Source of the DNA: a virus
DNA: 64,000 nucleotides
Virus record (IMG/VR): IMGVR_UViG_3300045971_001064
Coordinates: 1-64,000 of that record
Reading direction: 5' to 3' (one strand)
Both the position numbers and the translations under genes were made by a program. Positions within the stretch are counted from its first letter, which is position 1. The number at the start of each line of letters is the position of its first letter. Of the stretch, positions 7,275 through 15,800 are shown piece after piece. The notes beneath the pieces are model-generated. The model did not search any database. It was not told the DNA's origin and was given only the letters and a program-made list of their open reading frames with translations.

Positions 7275-7900
7275 CCATCATCGAGCCAGTCGTCACTCTG
7301 GAGTGGCAGAGCCCGCTCCCCGAGCACTTCATCGAGCGCGCCACCCGAACCGCCTACAAGAGCGACCCGAGCGCAGCGCCTGAGTCACGCGACCAGTTCC
7401 TGCTCCGCATCATCGAGCAGTACGGCCACGAGTCGGTGGTCGAGCATGCGGTGGCCAGCCTGCGCATCATCACCGACCGCGGCATCACCCACGAAATCGT
7501 GCGGCATCGCATCGCCTCCTACACGCAGGAGTCGACACGCTACGTCAACTACACCAAGGACAAGCACGGCGGCGGCGACCTGCGCTTCATTCACCCGGTG
7601 GGTCTGACCCCGGAGCAGGTGGCCTTCTCCGAGCGCGCCTTCACCGTCGAGCAGGACCTGTACAACGACGCCATCGCCCTCAAGATGACCCCGCAGCAGG
7701 CCCGCTACTACCTGCCGAACGGCGTGAAGACCGAAATCGTCATGACCGCCAACGCCCGCGAGTGGCGCCACTTCCTCAAGCTCCGGACGGCGAAGGGCGC
7801 GCACCCCAACATGCGGGTGGTGGCCTATCAGGTGCTGGACATCCTGAGCGCGTGGTCGCCGCTGCTCTTCAACCCTCTCGTCTACGAGCCCCGGCCGTGA
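7271..7900 (+). CDS. thyX: FAD-dependent thymidylate synthase
   Basis: 209 residues, the usual ThyX length. The signature RHR-X7-S is present at residues 78-88 (RHRIASYTQES, followed by TR), with the family's Y-G-H-E-S-V-V-E-H before it and the C-terminal N-A-R-E-W-R-H-F-L-K-L-R substrate loop. It methylates dUMP to dTMP using methylenetetrahydrofolate and FAD. GTG 7271 overlaps the previous stop, so translation is coupled. It supplies thymidine nucleotides during phage DNA synthesis. Confidence 0.97.
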   Translation: MTIIEPVVTLEWQSPLPEHFIERATRTAYKSDPSAAPESRDQFLLRIIEQYGHESVVEHAVASLRIITDRGITHEIVRHRIASYTQESTRYVNYTKDKHGGGDLRFIHPVGLTPEQVAFSERAFTVEQDLYNDAIALKMTPQQARYYLPNGVKTEIVMTANAREWRHFLKLRTAKGAHPNMRVVAYQVLDILSAWSPLLFNPLVYEPRP

Positions 7901-8328
7901 GCCTGCGCGACCGCTGGGAGGACATCAGGTACAGCGACTGGTACTCCAGCCTGCGCTACTTCCTCCGCTACCAGATGTGGGGGCTCAGCTTGCCTCCTCC
8001 GAAGCCGCCCAAGCCGATGTCGCCCGAGGCCGCGGCTCAGATGGACAGCCTCATCAAGGCGCTGGAGATTGGTGGCTACGACGCGGCGCCGGGTAAGCTG
8101 ACTCAGGGCCAGCCCCTCATCGTCGAGGACCTCTCGCCCGTCATGCGCTGCGTGACCTTCGAGGACCCCGGCTACTTCGAGCAGTCAGCGCTCCGGATGC
8201 TGCGCCTCCGCAACGTCGCCCGCCTCTTCAGGCTGCGCTCGCTGGCTCACGACTTCGACCAAGCTGCCCTTCACTTCGAGGACAGGGCCAAGAAGGCGTC
8301 CATCCGCTTCTGGGGCAGGGACTCGTGA
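7897..8328 (+). CDS. Small protein carrying a copy of the capsid-protein N-terminal arm
   Basis: 143 residues from GTG 7897 (GTGA overlap with thyX). Residues about 45-85 (MDSLIKALEIGGYDAAP through LSPVMRCVTF) align closely with residues 1-47 of the major capsid protein, then the sequence changes to a basic, Arg-rich helical tail (LRMLRLRNVARLFRLRS). The N-terminal 40 residues are aromatic and end in a proline-rich linker. It may bind capsid partners as a decoy, chaperone or assembly regulator, or be a captured fragment. Confidence 0.75.
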   Translation: MSLRDRWEDIRYSDWYSSLRYFLRYQMWGLSLPPPKPPKPMSPEAAAQMDSLIKALEIGGYDAAPGKLTQGQPLIVEDLSPVMRCVTFEDPGYFEQSALRMLRLRNVARLFRLRSLAHDFDQAALHFEDRAKKASIRFWGRDS

Positions 8329-8501
8329 CCAGAGCGGAACTCGTCGCCACCTTCAGGGAGGAACTGGCTGACCTGCTGAAGCGGGAGGATGAGTGCGAGG
8401 GCTGCCAGAAGGCCCGCCGCATCAGCGACCACGGCAAGCTCCACTGGCAGAGGCAGTGCTGGATGCACGCGAACGAACGCTTTGACTTGGCGCTGCACTG
8501 A
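8325..8501 (+). CDS. Very small protein with a CxxC pair
   Basis: 58 residues from GTG 8325 (GTGA overlap), ending at TGA 8499-8501. It begins MTRAELVATFREELADLLKR and carries C-E-G-C followed by a late Cys, which could bind zinc. Last gene of the coupled series beginning at 6655. Function unknown. Confidence 0.6.
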   Translation: MTRAELVATFREELADLLKREDECEGCQKARRISDHGKLHWQRQCWMHANERFDLALH

Positions 8502-8516
8502 GCGTCGTGCTAGGAT
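8488..8516 (+). promoter_or_regulatory. Class B promoter, leaderless
   Basis: TGGCGC (8488-8493), 17-bp spacer ending TGC, TAGGAT (8511-8516), six bases, ATG 8523. One of the best examples of the class. Confidence 0.8.
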
Positions 8517-8522
8517 GAGGGC

Positions 8523-8843
8523 ATGAGCGAAGAGGAAGAGGCGAAGAATATTCGTAAGGCGTGCGGCTTCAAGCACACCAAGTACCAGCCGACCGACGCC
8601 GAGTTCAACTGCCCGAAGTGCGGCGCGAAGGTCGGTGACTTCTGCGTCGACGAGGGGCCAAACATGCCGTGCCCGGACCTACACGATGAGGACAGCCTCG
8701 TCTGCTACGGGAAGGACGGGAAGGGCTGCCGCGGCCAGTACTACGTCTCCGGCAAAGCCTTCGCTGCCATGGTCCTCAAGAAGAACGACCTCGTGCCCTG
8801 CGAGCACTGCAAGGGCAAGGGTTTCGTGTCCACCAAGAAGTGA
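8523..8843 (+). CDS. Zinc-ribbon protein
   Basis: 106 residues with three Cys pairs: C-P-K-C-G-A-K-V-G-D-F-C, C-Y-G...G-C-R-G and C-E-H-C-K-G-K-G. The second half resembles DnaJ-type or transcript-binding zinc ribbons. Acidic N-terminus. Leaderless start. No enzymatic domain is visible; nucleic-acid or protein binding is likely. Confidence 0.75.
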   Translation: MSEEEEAKNIRKACGFKHTKYQPTDAEFNCPKCGAKVGDFCVDEGPNMPCPDLHDEDSLVCYGKDGKGCRGQYYVSGKAFAAMVLKKNDLVPCEHCKGKGFVSTKK

Positions 8844-8860
8844 GAAGGAATCTATCCATC

Positions 8861-9073
8861 ATGTGCGCGACGTGTGACAAGGCGAAGGGCCTCCCGCTCG
8901 ACCAAGCTCTGAAGCTGGTCCAGCAGGAGATGCAGCAGCGCGAGAACCGGAGCAGCCTCGCTCACCTCGACAACCTGCTAGGCGACCTCATCGGCATGCC
9001 CGAGCCCAAGGTGGACCGCGAGGCTGAGGGCACGTGGGAGAGCAGGCGGAGGGGCAGGCGGAGGGGCAGGTGA
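8861..9073 (+). CDS. Small protein, unknown function
   Basis: 70 residues from ATG 8861; the frame also allows GTG 8840. ATG is preferred because GAATCT lies 7 nt upstream and GAGAAGGA about 11 nt upstream. Starts MCATCDKAKGLP (CxxC), continues as a helix and ends in a strongly basic tail, SRRRGRRRGR. Confidence 0.55.
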   Translation: MCATCDKAKGLPLDQALKLVQQEMQQRENRSSLAHLDNLLGDLIGMPEPKVDREAEGTWESRRRGRRRGR

Positions 9074-9204
9074 GGAGGGCCGACGCGCTGGCGCTGGCGC
9101 TCGCCATCGCCCTCGTGCCGGTCGTAATGGCCATCTTCGTGGTCATGGTGGTGGTGTCGCCGGTCATGGTCATCATCGAGGCGGTGAGGGGGTTCAGGAA
9201 GTGA
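9070..9204 (+). CDS. Single-span membrane peptide
   Basis: 44 residues from GTG 9070 (GTGA overlap). Almost entirely a hydrophobic helix (ALALALAIALVPVVM...) with basic residues at both ends. Holin-like size, but one span and no other lysis gene adjacent; the transglycosylase is 700 bp downstream. Confidence 0.55.
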   Translation: MRRADALALALAIALVPVVMAIFVVMVVVSPVMVIIEAVRGFRK

Positions 9205-9563
9205 TGCAGGTCGACATCATCGCTCTGAGTCGCGCCGAGAGGGAGGCCGCGCAGGACCTCGTGGCCCTTCAGGCGGCCTACGGCGACGTCCCGCCCGACC
9301 CTGAGTACTGGGCGTCGGTGCTGGGCATCTCGCACAAGCTCTTCGCGGTGGGTGGGGTCGAGGAGGGCTTCAAGGTGCTGGCCATCGTGCCGCCTTCCTA
9401 CTTCCGCACCTCGCTGGTGGAGCAGATGGAGGCCGACGAGGAGTTGGCTGAGAAGGCGAAGCTGGTGGCGGACAAGCTCATCGACGCTGGCCGGGCCAAG
9501 GCGCCGCGGTACTACGTCGACATGACTCAGAACATCGTGCAGACCAAGTTCGGGAGGGCGTGA
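9204..9563 (+). CDS. Hypothetical protein
   Basis: 119 residues from ATG 9204, which overlaps the previous stop (TGATG); GTG 9201 is an alternative. Mostly helical, acidic, no Cys, no membrane segment. No family recognised. Confidence 0.65.
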   Translation: MQVDIIALSRAEREAAQDLVALQAAYGDVPPDPEYWASVLGISHKLFAVGGVEEGFKVLAIVPPSYFRTSLVEQMEADEELAEKAKLVADKLIDAGRAKAPRYYVDMTQNIVQTKFGRA

Positions 9564-9564
9564 C

Positions 9565-9855
9565 ATGGAGAAGGTGGACGTCGCTGACAAGGACACCAAG
9601 CTGACCGACGTCGTCGTCGACCTGCCTCTCGTCGTCGACAACCCGGTCTTCGTGTACGACTCGCAGGGCAAGCCGCTCGGCTCCGCGGTGCTGTCCTTCG
9701 TGCACGGAGGCATGCAGGCGCGGCTCTTCCTCGACGCCCACAACCCGGTCTCCTTCGACCTCGCCAACGAGCCCGAGCGGTGCGTCTTCAAGCTGCACGC
9801 GCGCATCGTGGACGGGACCGTGGACAAGGCTACCCTGAGCCTCGATTCCAAGTAG
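9565..9855 (+). CDS. Hypothetical beta-rich protein
   Basis: 96 residues, one base after the previous stop, with GGGAGGG upstream as ribosome-binding site. Alternating hydrophobic pattern suggests a small beta sandwich (VVDLPLVVDNPVFVYDSQGKPLGSAVLSF). Function unknown. Confidence 0.65.
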   Translation: MEKVDVADKDTKLTDVVVDLPLVVDNPVFVYDSQGKPLGSAVLSFVHGGMQARLFLDAHNPVSFDLANEPERCVFKLHARIVDGTVDKATLSLDSK

Positions 9856-9857
9856 CG

Positions 9858-9886
9858 TGGCAATCTAGTCTCCCCCGTGCTAGGAT
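9858..9886 (+). promoter_or_regulatory. Class B promoter with a leader
   Basis: TGGCAA (9858-9863), 17-bp spacer ending TGC, TAGGAT (9881-9886). Here an AAGGAGG Shine-Dalgarno at 9895-9901 precedes ATG 9906, so the transcript has a short leader, unlike most members of this class. Confidence 0.75.
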
Positions 9887-9905
9887 AACGGGTCAAGGAG
9901 GCCAC

Positions 9906-10583
9906 ATGGCCAAGCTCGTCCGTTTCCCGTCGTTCGTCATCATCGCCGTCCTGATGCTGAGTGGCATGGCCATCGCGTCCGAGTCCTGTGGGCGTCCGAC
10001 TCTGGCTGACTCGCTCGCGCCGCAGGTGGTGCTTGCCGACCCGCCCAAGCCACTGCCGGACCCCACTCTGGAGGCGGTCGAGTTGGAGCTTGGCTCTCGC
10101 CTCATCGGCGTGGCGCCGGGCGAGGCTCACAGCGTGGCCGTGGTGCTGGTCGAGGAGGCGCGAAAGGCTGGCTTCGACCCGTGGTACATCATCGCCATCA
10201 TCGAGGTGGAGTCGGCCTACGACGTCGACGCCTGCTCACCGGCTGGCGCGCGAGGCCTCATGCAGTTGATGCCGACTACCTTCCGTGAGGTCTCGAAGCA
10301 CTACCGCGCGGCCGACCCGGTCGAGAATGTGCGCGCTGGCATCGCCTACCTCTCGAAGCTCTACGCCGCGGGCTTCACCTACCCTAACACGGTCCTGCTG
10401 GCGTACAACGGCGGGCCAGCCAACGCCCTCGCCTACCTCAAGGCCACGTGGGCACGGCGGGACACGAGCGGCTACCCGCGCGAGATGCGCGAGTACCCTA
10501 ATCTAGTGCTTCAGCGCTACAAGCGCCTGCGCCACGCTGTCGGAGATGAGAAGCCGGTCGTGGCCAAGTCGTGGAGGCTCTAG
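9906..10583 (+). CDS. Exported lytic transglycosylase (SLT / lysozyme-like fold)
   Basis: 225 residues. An N-terminal hydrophobic stretch (residues 9-25) acts as signal peptide or anchor. The SLT domain has the catalytic Glu in I-E-V-E-S (E102), then S-P-A-G-A-R-G-L-M-Q-L-M-P, N-V-R-A-G-I-A-Y-L and L-L-A-Y-N-G-G-P, all family hallmarks. It cleaves the glycan strands of peptidoglycan between MurNAc and GlcNAc, producing anhydroMurNAc. ATG 9906 is chosen for its AAGGAGG site. Separate promoter and export signal suit a role in lysis; a virion-borne role is less likely. Confidence 0.9.
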   Translation: MAKLVRFPSFVIIAVLMLSGMAIASESCGRPTLADSLAPQVVLADPPKPLPDPTLEAVELELGSRLIGVAPGEAHSVAVVLVEEARKAGFDPWYIIAIIEVESAYDVDACSPAGARGLMQLMPTTFREVSKHYRAADPVENVRAGIAYLSKLYAAGFTYPNTVLLAYNGGPANALAYLKATWARRDTSGYPREMREYPNLVLQRYKRLRHAVGDEKPVVAKSWRL

Positions 10584-10747
10584 TGAACTTCCTTCTTCGC
10601 CTGCTCTGCTACGTCGGCTTCCACCACTGGTCGCCGCCGAGCTTGGTCTTCCAGCCGAACGGGCTGCCCAGCTACATGACCCGCTGGTGCCTCACGCCCG
10701 GCTGTCTCAAGCCCTCGCAGTCGTTGTCCCTCGGAAAGTGGAAGTGA
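10583..10747 (+). CDS. Very small protein, unknown
   Basis: 54 residues from GTG 10583, overlapping the transglycosylase stop by one base, to TGA 10745-10747. Begins MNFLLRLLCYVGFHHW and contains C-L-T-P-G-C. The start of the next gene overlaps its stop (GTGA). Could be a membrane-associated partner of the transglycosylase. Confidence 0.55.
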   Translation: MNFLLRLLCYVGFHHWSPPSLVFQPNGLPSYMTRWCLTPGCLKPSQSLSLGKWK

Positions 10748-11361
10748 AGACCCTCTTCACTAGCGACACTCACTGGGGCCACATCAACATAATCCAGTAC
10801 TGCTCGCGCCCGTGGGTGCTGCCCAGCGCTGACCTCTGCAAGCGGTGCGGCTTCGGACGCTTGGACTGGGCCGATGACCACGGTGCTCTCTGCGTCCACC
10901 CGGACATCATCGCACACGACCAAGCGCTGGTCTACAACTGGAACAGCGTGGTGGGGCCCGACGACGTCGTCTTCCACCTCGGCGACGTTGCCTTCGGCAG
11001 CCTCGGTGACACCGCCAAGGTCCTGAGCCTCCTGAACGGCCACAAGCGGCTCATCATGGGCAACCACGACCGGCACACCAAGAAGGCCTACAGGGAAGCT
11101 GGCTTCGAGGAGGTGAGCCGCGAGTACAGCCTCAACATCGACGGCTTCCGCCTCAAGCTCATCCACGACCCGAAGCGCGCCGAGGACCTGTGGGCCTACG
11201 ACGCTGTGCTCTGCGGGCACGTGCACGAGCGCTGGCGCGAGCGGCAGGTGGAGGCCACTCGGTGGAACGAGAAGAAGGTCCTGCGAGTCATCAACGTAGG
11301 GGTCGACGTGCGAAGGTACAGGCCTGTGACGCTTGAAGAACTGCGTGCGGCCGGGCCCTAA
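10744..11361 (+). CDS. Calcineurin-like metallophosphoesterase
   Basis: 205 residues from GTG 10744 (GTGA overlap). Metal-binding motifs in order: T-S-D-T-H-W-G-H (residue 7 on), H-L-G-D-V-A-F-G, I-M-G-N-H-D-R-H and L-C-G-H-V-H-E, as in phage phosphoesterases of the YfcE/MPP type. A cysteine pair (C-K-R-C) is inserted between the first two motifs. It probably hydrolyses a phosphodiester or phosphomonoester in nucleotide metabolism; the substrate cannot be read from sequence. Confidence 0.92.
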   Translation: MKTLFTSDTHWGHINIIQYCSRPWVLPSADLCKRCGFGRLDWADDHGALCVHPDIIAHDQALVYNWNSVVGPDDVVFHLGDVAFGSLGDTAKVLSLLNGHKRLIMGNHDRHTKKAYREAGFEEVSREYSLNIDGFRLKLIHDPKRAEDLWAYDAVLCGHVHERWRERQVEATRWNEKKVLRVINVGVDVRRYRPVTLEELRAAGP

Positions 11362-11364
11362 TCT
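11359..11364 (+). promoter_or_regulatory. TAATCTAG signal
   Basis: TAATCTAG overlaps the stop of the phosphoesterase gene and precedes the next gene, which also has a GGAGG site (about 8-12 nt before ATG 11391). No -35 like TGGCGC is found at 17 bp. Confidence 0.5.
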
Positions 11365-11390
11365 AGGCTGTAGACCTCGGAGGTCCCTCC

Positions 11391-11969
11391 ATGCTGCTGT
11401 CTGCTCGAATCCTCAACAACGTCGTGGACGTGAACACCTTCGAGGTGTGCATGACCCTCGAACTCACGCAGGGCGACGCGCCCACCATCTACTTCGCCCT
11501 CATCGACGCCTCGGTCAACAAGCACAAGGACCCGCACGGCCAGCGCTACGTGGCCCCGAGCGACGCGACCCTGAAGGTGGTCTTGCAGGACATCAACACC
11601 GCGGTGACGCTGACCAAGTACGCGACACGCCCCTTCCCCGGCGACCAGAGCATCTGGTCCATCTCCTTCAACCCGGTGACCGACGCCACGTCCATGGCAA
11701 GCCTGCTCGGCACCTACGCGCTCAAGCTGACCCTGACCGAGCCCGGCACGACCCTCCCGGCCGCGTGGTCTGCCACGACCGTCTACGCCCTCGACGACCT
11801 CGTGTCCTACAGCGGGGGGCTGTTCCGCTCGTTCCAGAGCCTCAACCTCAACAACACGCCGGGCGAGGTGGCCATCTGGTGGGTGCAGATGAACACCGTC
11901 AACACCAAGGTCATCTCGGGCTTCGTCTCGCAGGCCATCTCCATCGCGCGCTCGTCGCCGGAGTTCTAG
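11391..11969 (+). CDS. Virion-type protein with a possible carbohydrate-binding segment
   Basis: 192 residues. The first 120 residues form a beta-rich domain (LSARILNNVVDVNTFEV...SIWSISFNPVTDATSM). Residues about 122-160 (AAWSATTVYALDDLVSYSGGLFRSFQSLN) follow the W-Y-x-V-x-Y-x-G-x-x-Y/F pattern of small CBM5/12-like chitin-binding modules. Located at the start of the connector/polyvalent run, so it is probably a structural component; the binding function is tentative. Confidence 0.65.
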   Translation: MLLSARILNNVVDVNTFEVCMTLELTQGDAPTIYFALIDASVNKHKDPHGQRYVAPSDATLKVVLQDINTAVTLTKYATRPFPGDQSIWSISFNPVTDATSMASLLGTYALKLTLTEPGTTLPAAWSATTVYALDDLVSYSGGLFRSFQSLNLNNTPGEVAIWWVQMNTVNTKVISGFVSQAISIARSSPEF

Positions 11970-11972
11970 GCC

Positions 11973-12857
11973 ATGGCCATCTTCACCACCCCATCACCTC
12001 CGGGCTCGGTCGGCTACGGTGCTGGCGACAAGGTCAAGGTCGGCTCCGAGTACGACAACGCCGTCGACGCGCAGGCGGCAGTCACCCGCGTCGAGCCGCT
12101 CATCACCGTCGACCAGTTGAAGGACCGCTACCTCTTCGGCATCCCGCTCGTGGCGCCTCTGCCCGACCCGCTCACCAAGAAGCGCGCGGTCATGTCGGAT
12201 GAGATGCTGAGGGACGCCATCGTTCGCGCGGTGAGCACCGTCGAGGCGGCCATCGGGGCTGGCTTCCACATCATCCCCACCCAGATTCAGCGCCGCCTGC
12301 CCTTCGACCGCGCCGAGTACATGTCGCTGGGGTTCTTCCGCATCCCTGAGACACCCATCCTCCGCGTCTCGGAGTTGAAGGTGAAGACGGCCGACGGCGC
12401 CGGAGTCTACGAGGTGCCGTGCAACTGGCTCGACCCGGGCCAGTTCAAGAAGGGCCAGATTTCCGTCATCCCCCTCATGCCCGCCAGCCTCTACGGCGGC
12501 AGCGCACTGCCCGCCTCCTCCGGCGGCGCGGCGTGGATTGCCATCCTCGGCAACATGGGCTGGGTGGCGTCGTACTGGACGCTGACGGCCATCGTGGGCT
12601 TCGAGGAAGGGCACATCCCGATGCAGGTGAACGAGGCCGTCGGCCTCACCGCCGCCATCGACGTCCTCGGCAAGCTCGCCGCACTCTACCGCGTCCAGAG
12701 CTACAGCACCGGGCTCGACTCGGCCAGCCAGTCCGTCAGCACAGCCGGTGTCGCCCTGTACGACAACGCCATCCAGCGCATGCAGGATGAGTTGAAGAGC
12801 AAGGTGAACCAGTTGAAGGGCCGCTACTACAAGCGCATCTTCGTCGACAACGTCTAG
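11973..12857 (+). CDS. Head-tail connector-like structural protein
   Basis: 294 residues. A central helical segment with I-V-R-A-V-S-T-V-E-A-A-I is followed by a beta region containing R-R-L-P-F-D-R and P-V-L-R-V-type strands (TPILRVSELKVKT), a pattern seen in phage head-completion/adaptor proteins, and a helical C-terminus rich in Gln/Lys. It sits 9 bp before the giant polyvalent gene. The exact connector role is inferred. Confidence 0.6.
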   Translation: MAIFTTPSPPGSVGYGAGDKVKVGSEYDNAVDAQAAVTRVEPLITVDQLKDRYLFGIPLVAPLPDPLTKKRAVMSDEMLRDAIVRAVSTVEAAIGAGFHIIPTQIQRRLPFDRAEYMSLGFFRIPETPILRVSELKVKTADGAGVYEVPCNWLDPGQFKKGQISVIPLMPASLYGGSALPASSGGAAWIAILGNMGWVASYWTLTAIVGFEEGHIPMQVNEAVGLTAAIDVLGKLAALYRVQSYSTGLDSASQSVSTAGVALYDNAIQRMQDELKSKVNQLKGRYYKRIFVDNV

Positions 12858-12866
12858 AGGCCTCGC

Positions 12867-15800
12867 GTGAGCAACGGCTACTGGGTGTCCAAATGCGGCC
12901 TTCGAGTGCCGAAGGCCGACAACCCGCTGCGCAAGCAGTGGGACGCCGCCTATCTTGCGCGCGTGTCCGACTACTTCGGCGACAAGGACCGCGACCTCGT
13001 CCCCGCCCACATCCCGGTCTCGAAGCTCATCGGCGGCCATGGCGCCAGCGCCGACAACAGCCGCGGCCAGTTCTACGTCCGCCTCCTGAAGCTCGGTGAG
13101 CGCATCCCGCCCATCGTGGTCTCGGAGATGGGTGACGGCAACTACCACGTCCTCGACGGCAACCACCGCGTCGCCGCGGCTCAGGTCTCAGGCACCTCGC
13201 ACCTGCACGCGCTCGTCATCAAGGACAAGAAGGGCGCCAAGCCGCGCTCGACCTCGCCCCACGTCTTCACCGGCACCAAGGTCAAGAAGCTGGGCGCGAA
13301 GCCGATGAAGAAGAGCGAGGGGGCCGACATCCTCGACCTCTCGAAGCACGAGCGCGAGGTCCCGCCCGAGTTGCCTCAGCGCATCATCCACGCTCTCTGG
13401 GCCATCCGCCAGCCGGGCGTGCTGACCGACGAGCTTCGCCAGCCCCAGTACCGCTCCAACCCCGACCCGTTCGCTGGGCACTGCTTCGTCGCGACCAACG
13501 CGCTCTACCACCTCATCGACGGCCCGAAGACCGGCTGGAGCATGAAGTGCATCCACAAGGAGCACATGGAGGGGCTGGCGGACGACTCGCACTGGTTCCT
13601 CCAGCACAAGAAGACGGGCCACATCATCGACCCGACCGCGGACCAGTTCGACTCGGTGCCGCCGTACGAGAAGGCCGTGTCGAAGGGCACCAGCCAGACC
13701 GGCGAGGACGTGGGCAAGCCGACTCAGCGCGCCGAGAAGGTCATCAAGCGCGCGAGGGCTGTGATGGCTGGCGAGCCGCTGACCAAGGGCGAAGAGGAGA
13801 TGGAGAAGGCCGAGTCGAGCCCCGAGTTCGAGTCGTGGTTCTCGGGCTCGAAGGCTGTCGACCACGAGGGCAAGCCGCTGAAGTTCTTCCACGGCACCTC
13901 GAAGGACAGGGACTTCCACACCTTCAAGACGGGCCAGCGTGGCGCGTGGTTCACTGACGACCCCGAGGAGGCCAGCCTCTACGCGGACCAGAACGACAGC
14001 CGCGGGGCCAAGCTCGACCGCTACACGATGCAGTACAAGGAGCACAACACCGCGGGCCGCGTCATCCCGGTGCACCTGTCCATCAAGAACCCCTACACGC
14101 CGAGCTTCGAGGAGTTCAAGGAGATGAAGCACGCCCAGAACTACGCTTGGGCGCAGCGGAAGCTCTTCGAGAAGGCGAAGCTGGCAGGGCACGACGGCGC
14201 CAACATGGGCGCTGGCATCTGGGTCGCCTTCAACCCGAACCAAATCAAGTCGGTCTTCAACACCAAGCCGACTCAGCACCTCGCCATCCACAAGGCGGAA
14301 CTCGCCAAGGCCATCGCCCCCGGCACGCAGACGGGCAGCTTCAACAAGGACGTCGCGCAGGAGTGGGACTACAGCCACCTGCTGCCCCAGCACGCGCGTG
14401 ACGAGGGCTACCGCATCCGCCTCATCGCCCACAAGTACAAGGGCGGCGCGGGCAACAGCGGCCACGTGCAGGTCCTCGCTCGCCAGACCGTCGACGGCCG
14501 CACTCGGCATGTTGGTGCGACGACCGGCCACTTCGACGGCGGGACCGTGCTGGTGCGTGACGCGCTGGTGGAGGAGAAGGACCGTGGCGCCAGCCGACGC
14601 AAGGCCGGGAAGAAGCCGCTCGGCGTGGGCACGGCGCTGTACGAGGCGCTCTACGCGCACGCTCGTGCTCAGCTTGGCTGCACCGCCGCCGAGGGCGACA
14701 TCCACTCGACCTCCGCCCACAACGTGCACCGCAAGCTGTCGCGGAAGCACGGGCTCACCTACGAAGGCAAGCCGAACATCAGGCGCACTGGCGGCCTCGG
14801 GTACCGCGACATGGACGAGTGGCGTGAGACTCCTGCCTCCGACCACGACGGCAAGTACGAGGAGTACGGCTACCGGCTGCCCGACGTCCTTGAGCCGAAG
14901 CAGACGAACAGCTTCGCCGAGCACAAGCTCCCCGGCTCGCTGCACGCTGAGGGCTACCGGCTCAACATCTCCCACAGCCCCGACACGACCATCGGCACCA
15001 TCCACCGCCACGGCGAGGTCCTCGGCCACATCGAGTTGACGCCCAAGGGCCACGCCTTCGAGGAGTGGACGGGCGAGAACAACCGGACCGGGCTCAGCGA
15101 CGCCGTGCTGTCCGTGCTCCGCGGCCACATGGGAGGCGAGGCCGGGCACGACGAGTGGAATAACGCCTCCAAGCCCGAGCAGATGATGAAGGCTGAGCAG
15201 GTCGACCTCACCGACTTGCTCAAGGCCATCCGCCCCACGAAGCAGGTCAAGTTCGACAAGCTGCCCGAGCCTCCCACTGGCAGGCGCCCCGACAGCACCC
15301 GCCCGCCTCTGCCCGGCTACAAGGCGCAGCCGTACGGCAGCGATAAGAACAACACCTTCGACTACAGCCACCTCCTGCCGAAGGAGTTCCAAGGCAAGTA
15401 CCGCATCTACGTCCACACCACGGACTACACTGGCGAGAAGGGCCACGAGCGTCAGTCCACGGTCACAGTTCACCGCGCGCCGCAGCCCGGGCCCACGCCC
15501 GTCGACATGGCTGCTCGCGAGCCCATCCTGACCGCCTACGGCAACCACATCAAGGTGCCGACCAACAACATCCGCACCGAGGGGCTGTACAGGCAGGCCA
15601 TCCAGCCGCACATCATGCCTCTCACGGACCGTCGCGCTGCGGGCATCACCCCGTACGCCATGATGGCCCTGCTGGCTCACGCGCGCAACAACCACGGCAT
15701 CAAGATGCTCGACATCCCTGAGCACACGCCTGCGGCCTCCAACATGATTCGCCGCTACTTGGGGCTCATCGGCGCCAAGTACGAGGGGCAGCAGGTCCCG

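Noticed and set aside
9070-9204. Holin call for the single-span peptide
   Set aside because: Length and one helix would fit, but there is no endolysin partner immediately next to it and no dual-start motif, so only 'membrane peptide' is supported.
10497-10504. TAATCTAG inside the transglycosylase gene as a promoter
   Set aside because: It lies in the coding region about 80 nt before the next start, with no matching -35 and no correctly spaced ATG. It is best treated as a chance match.
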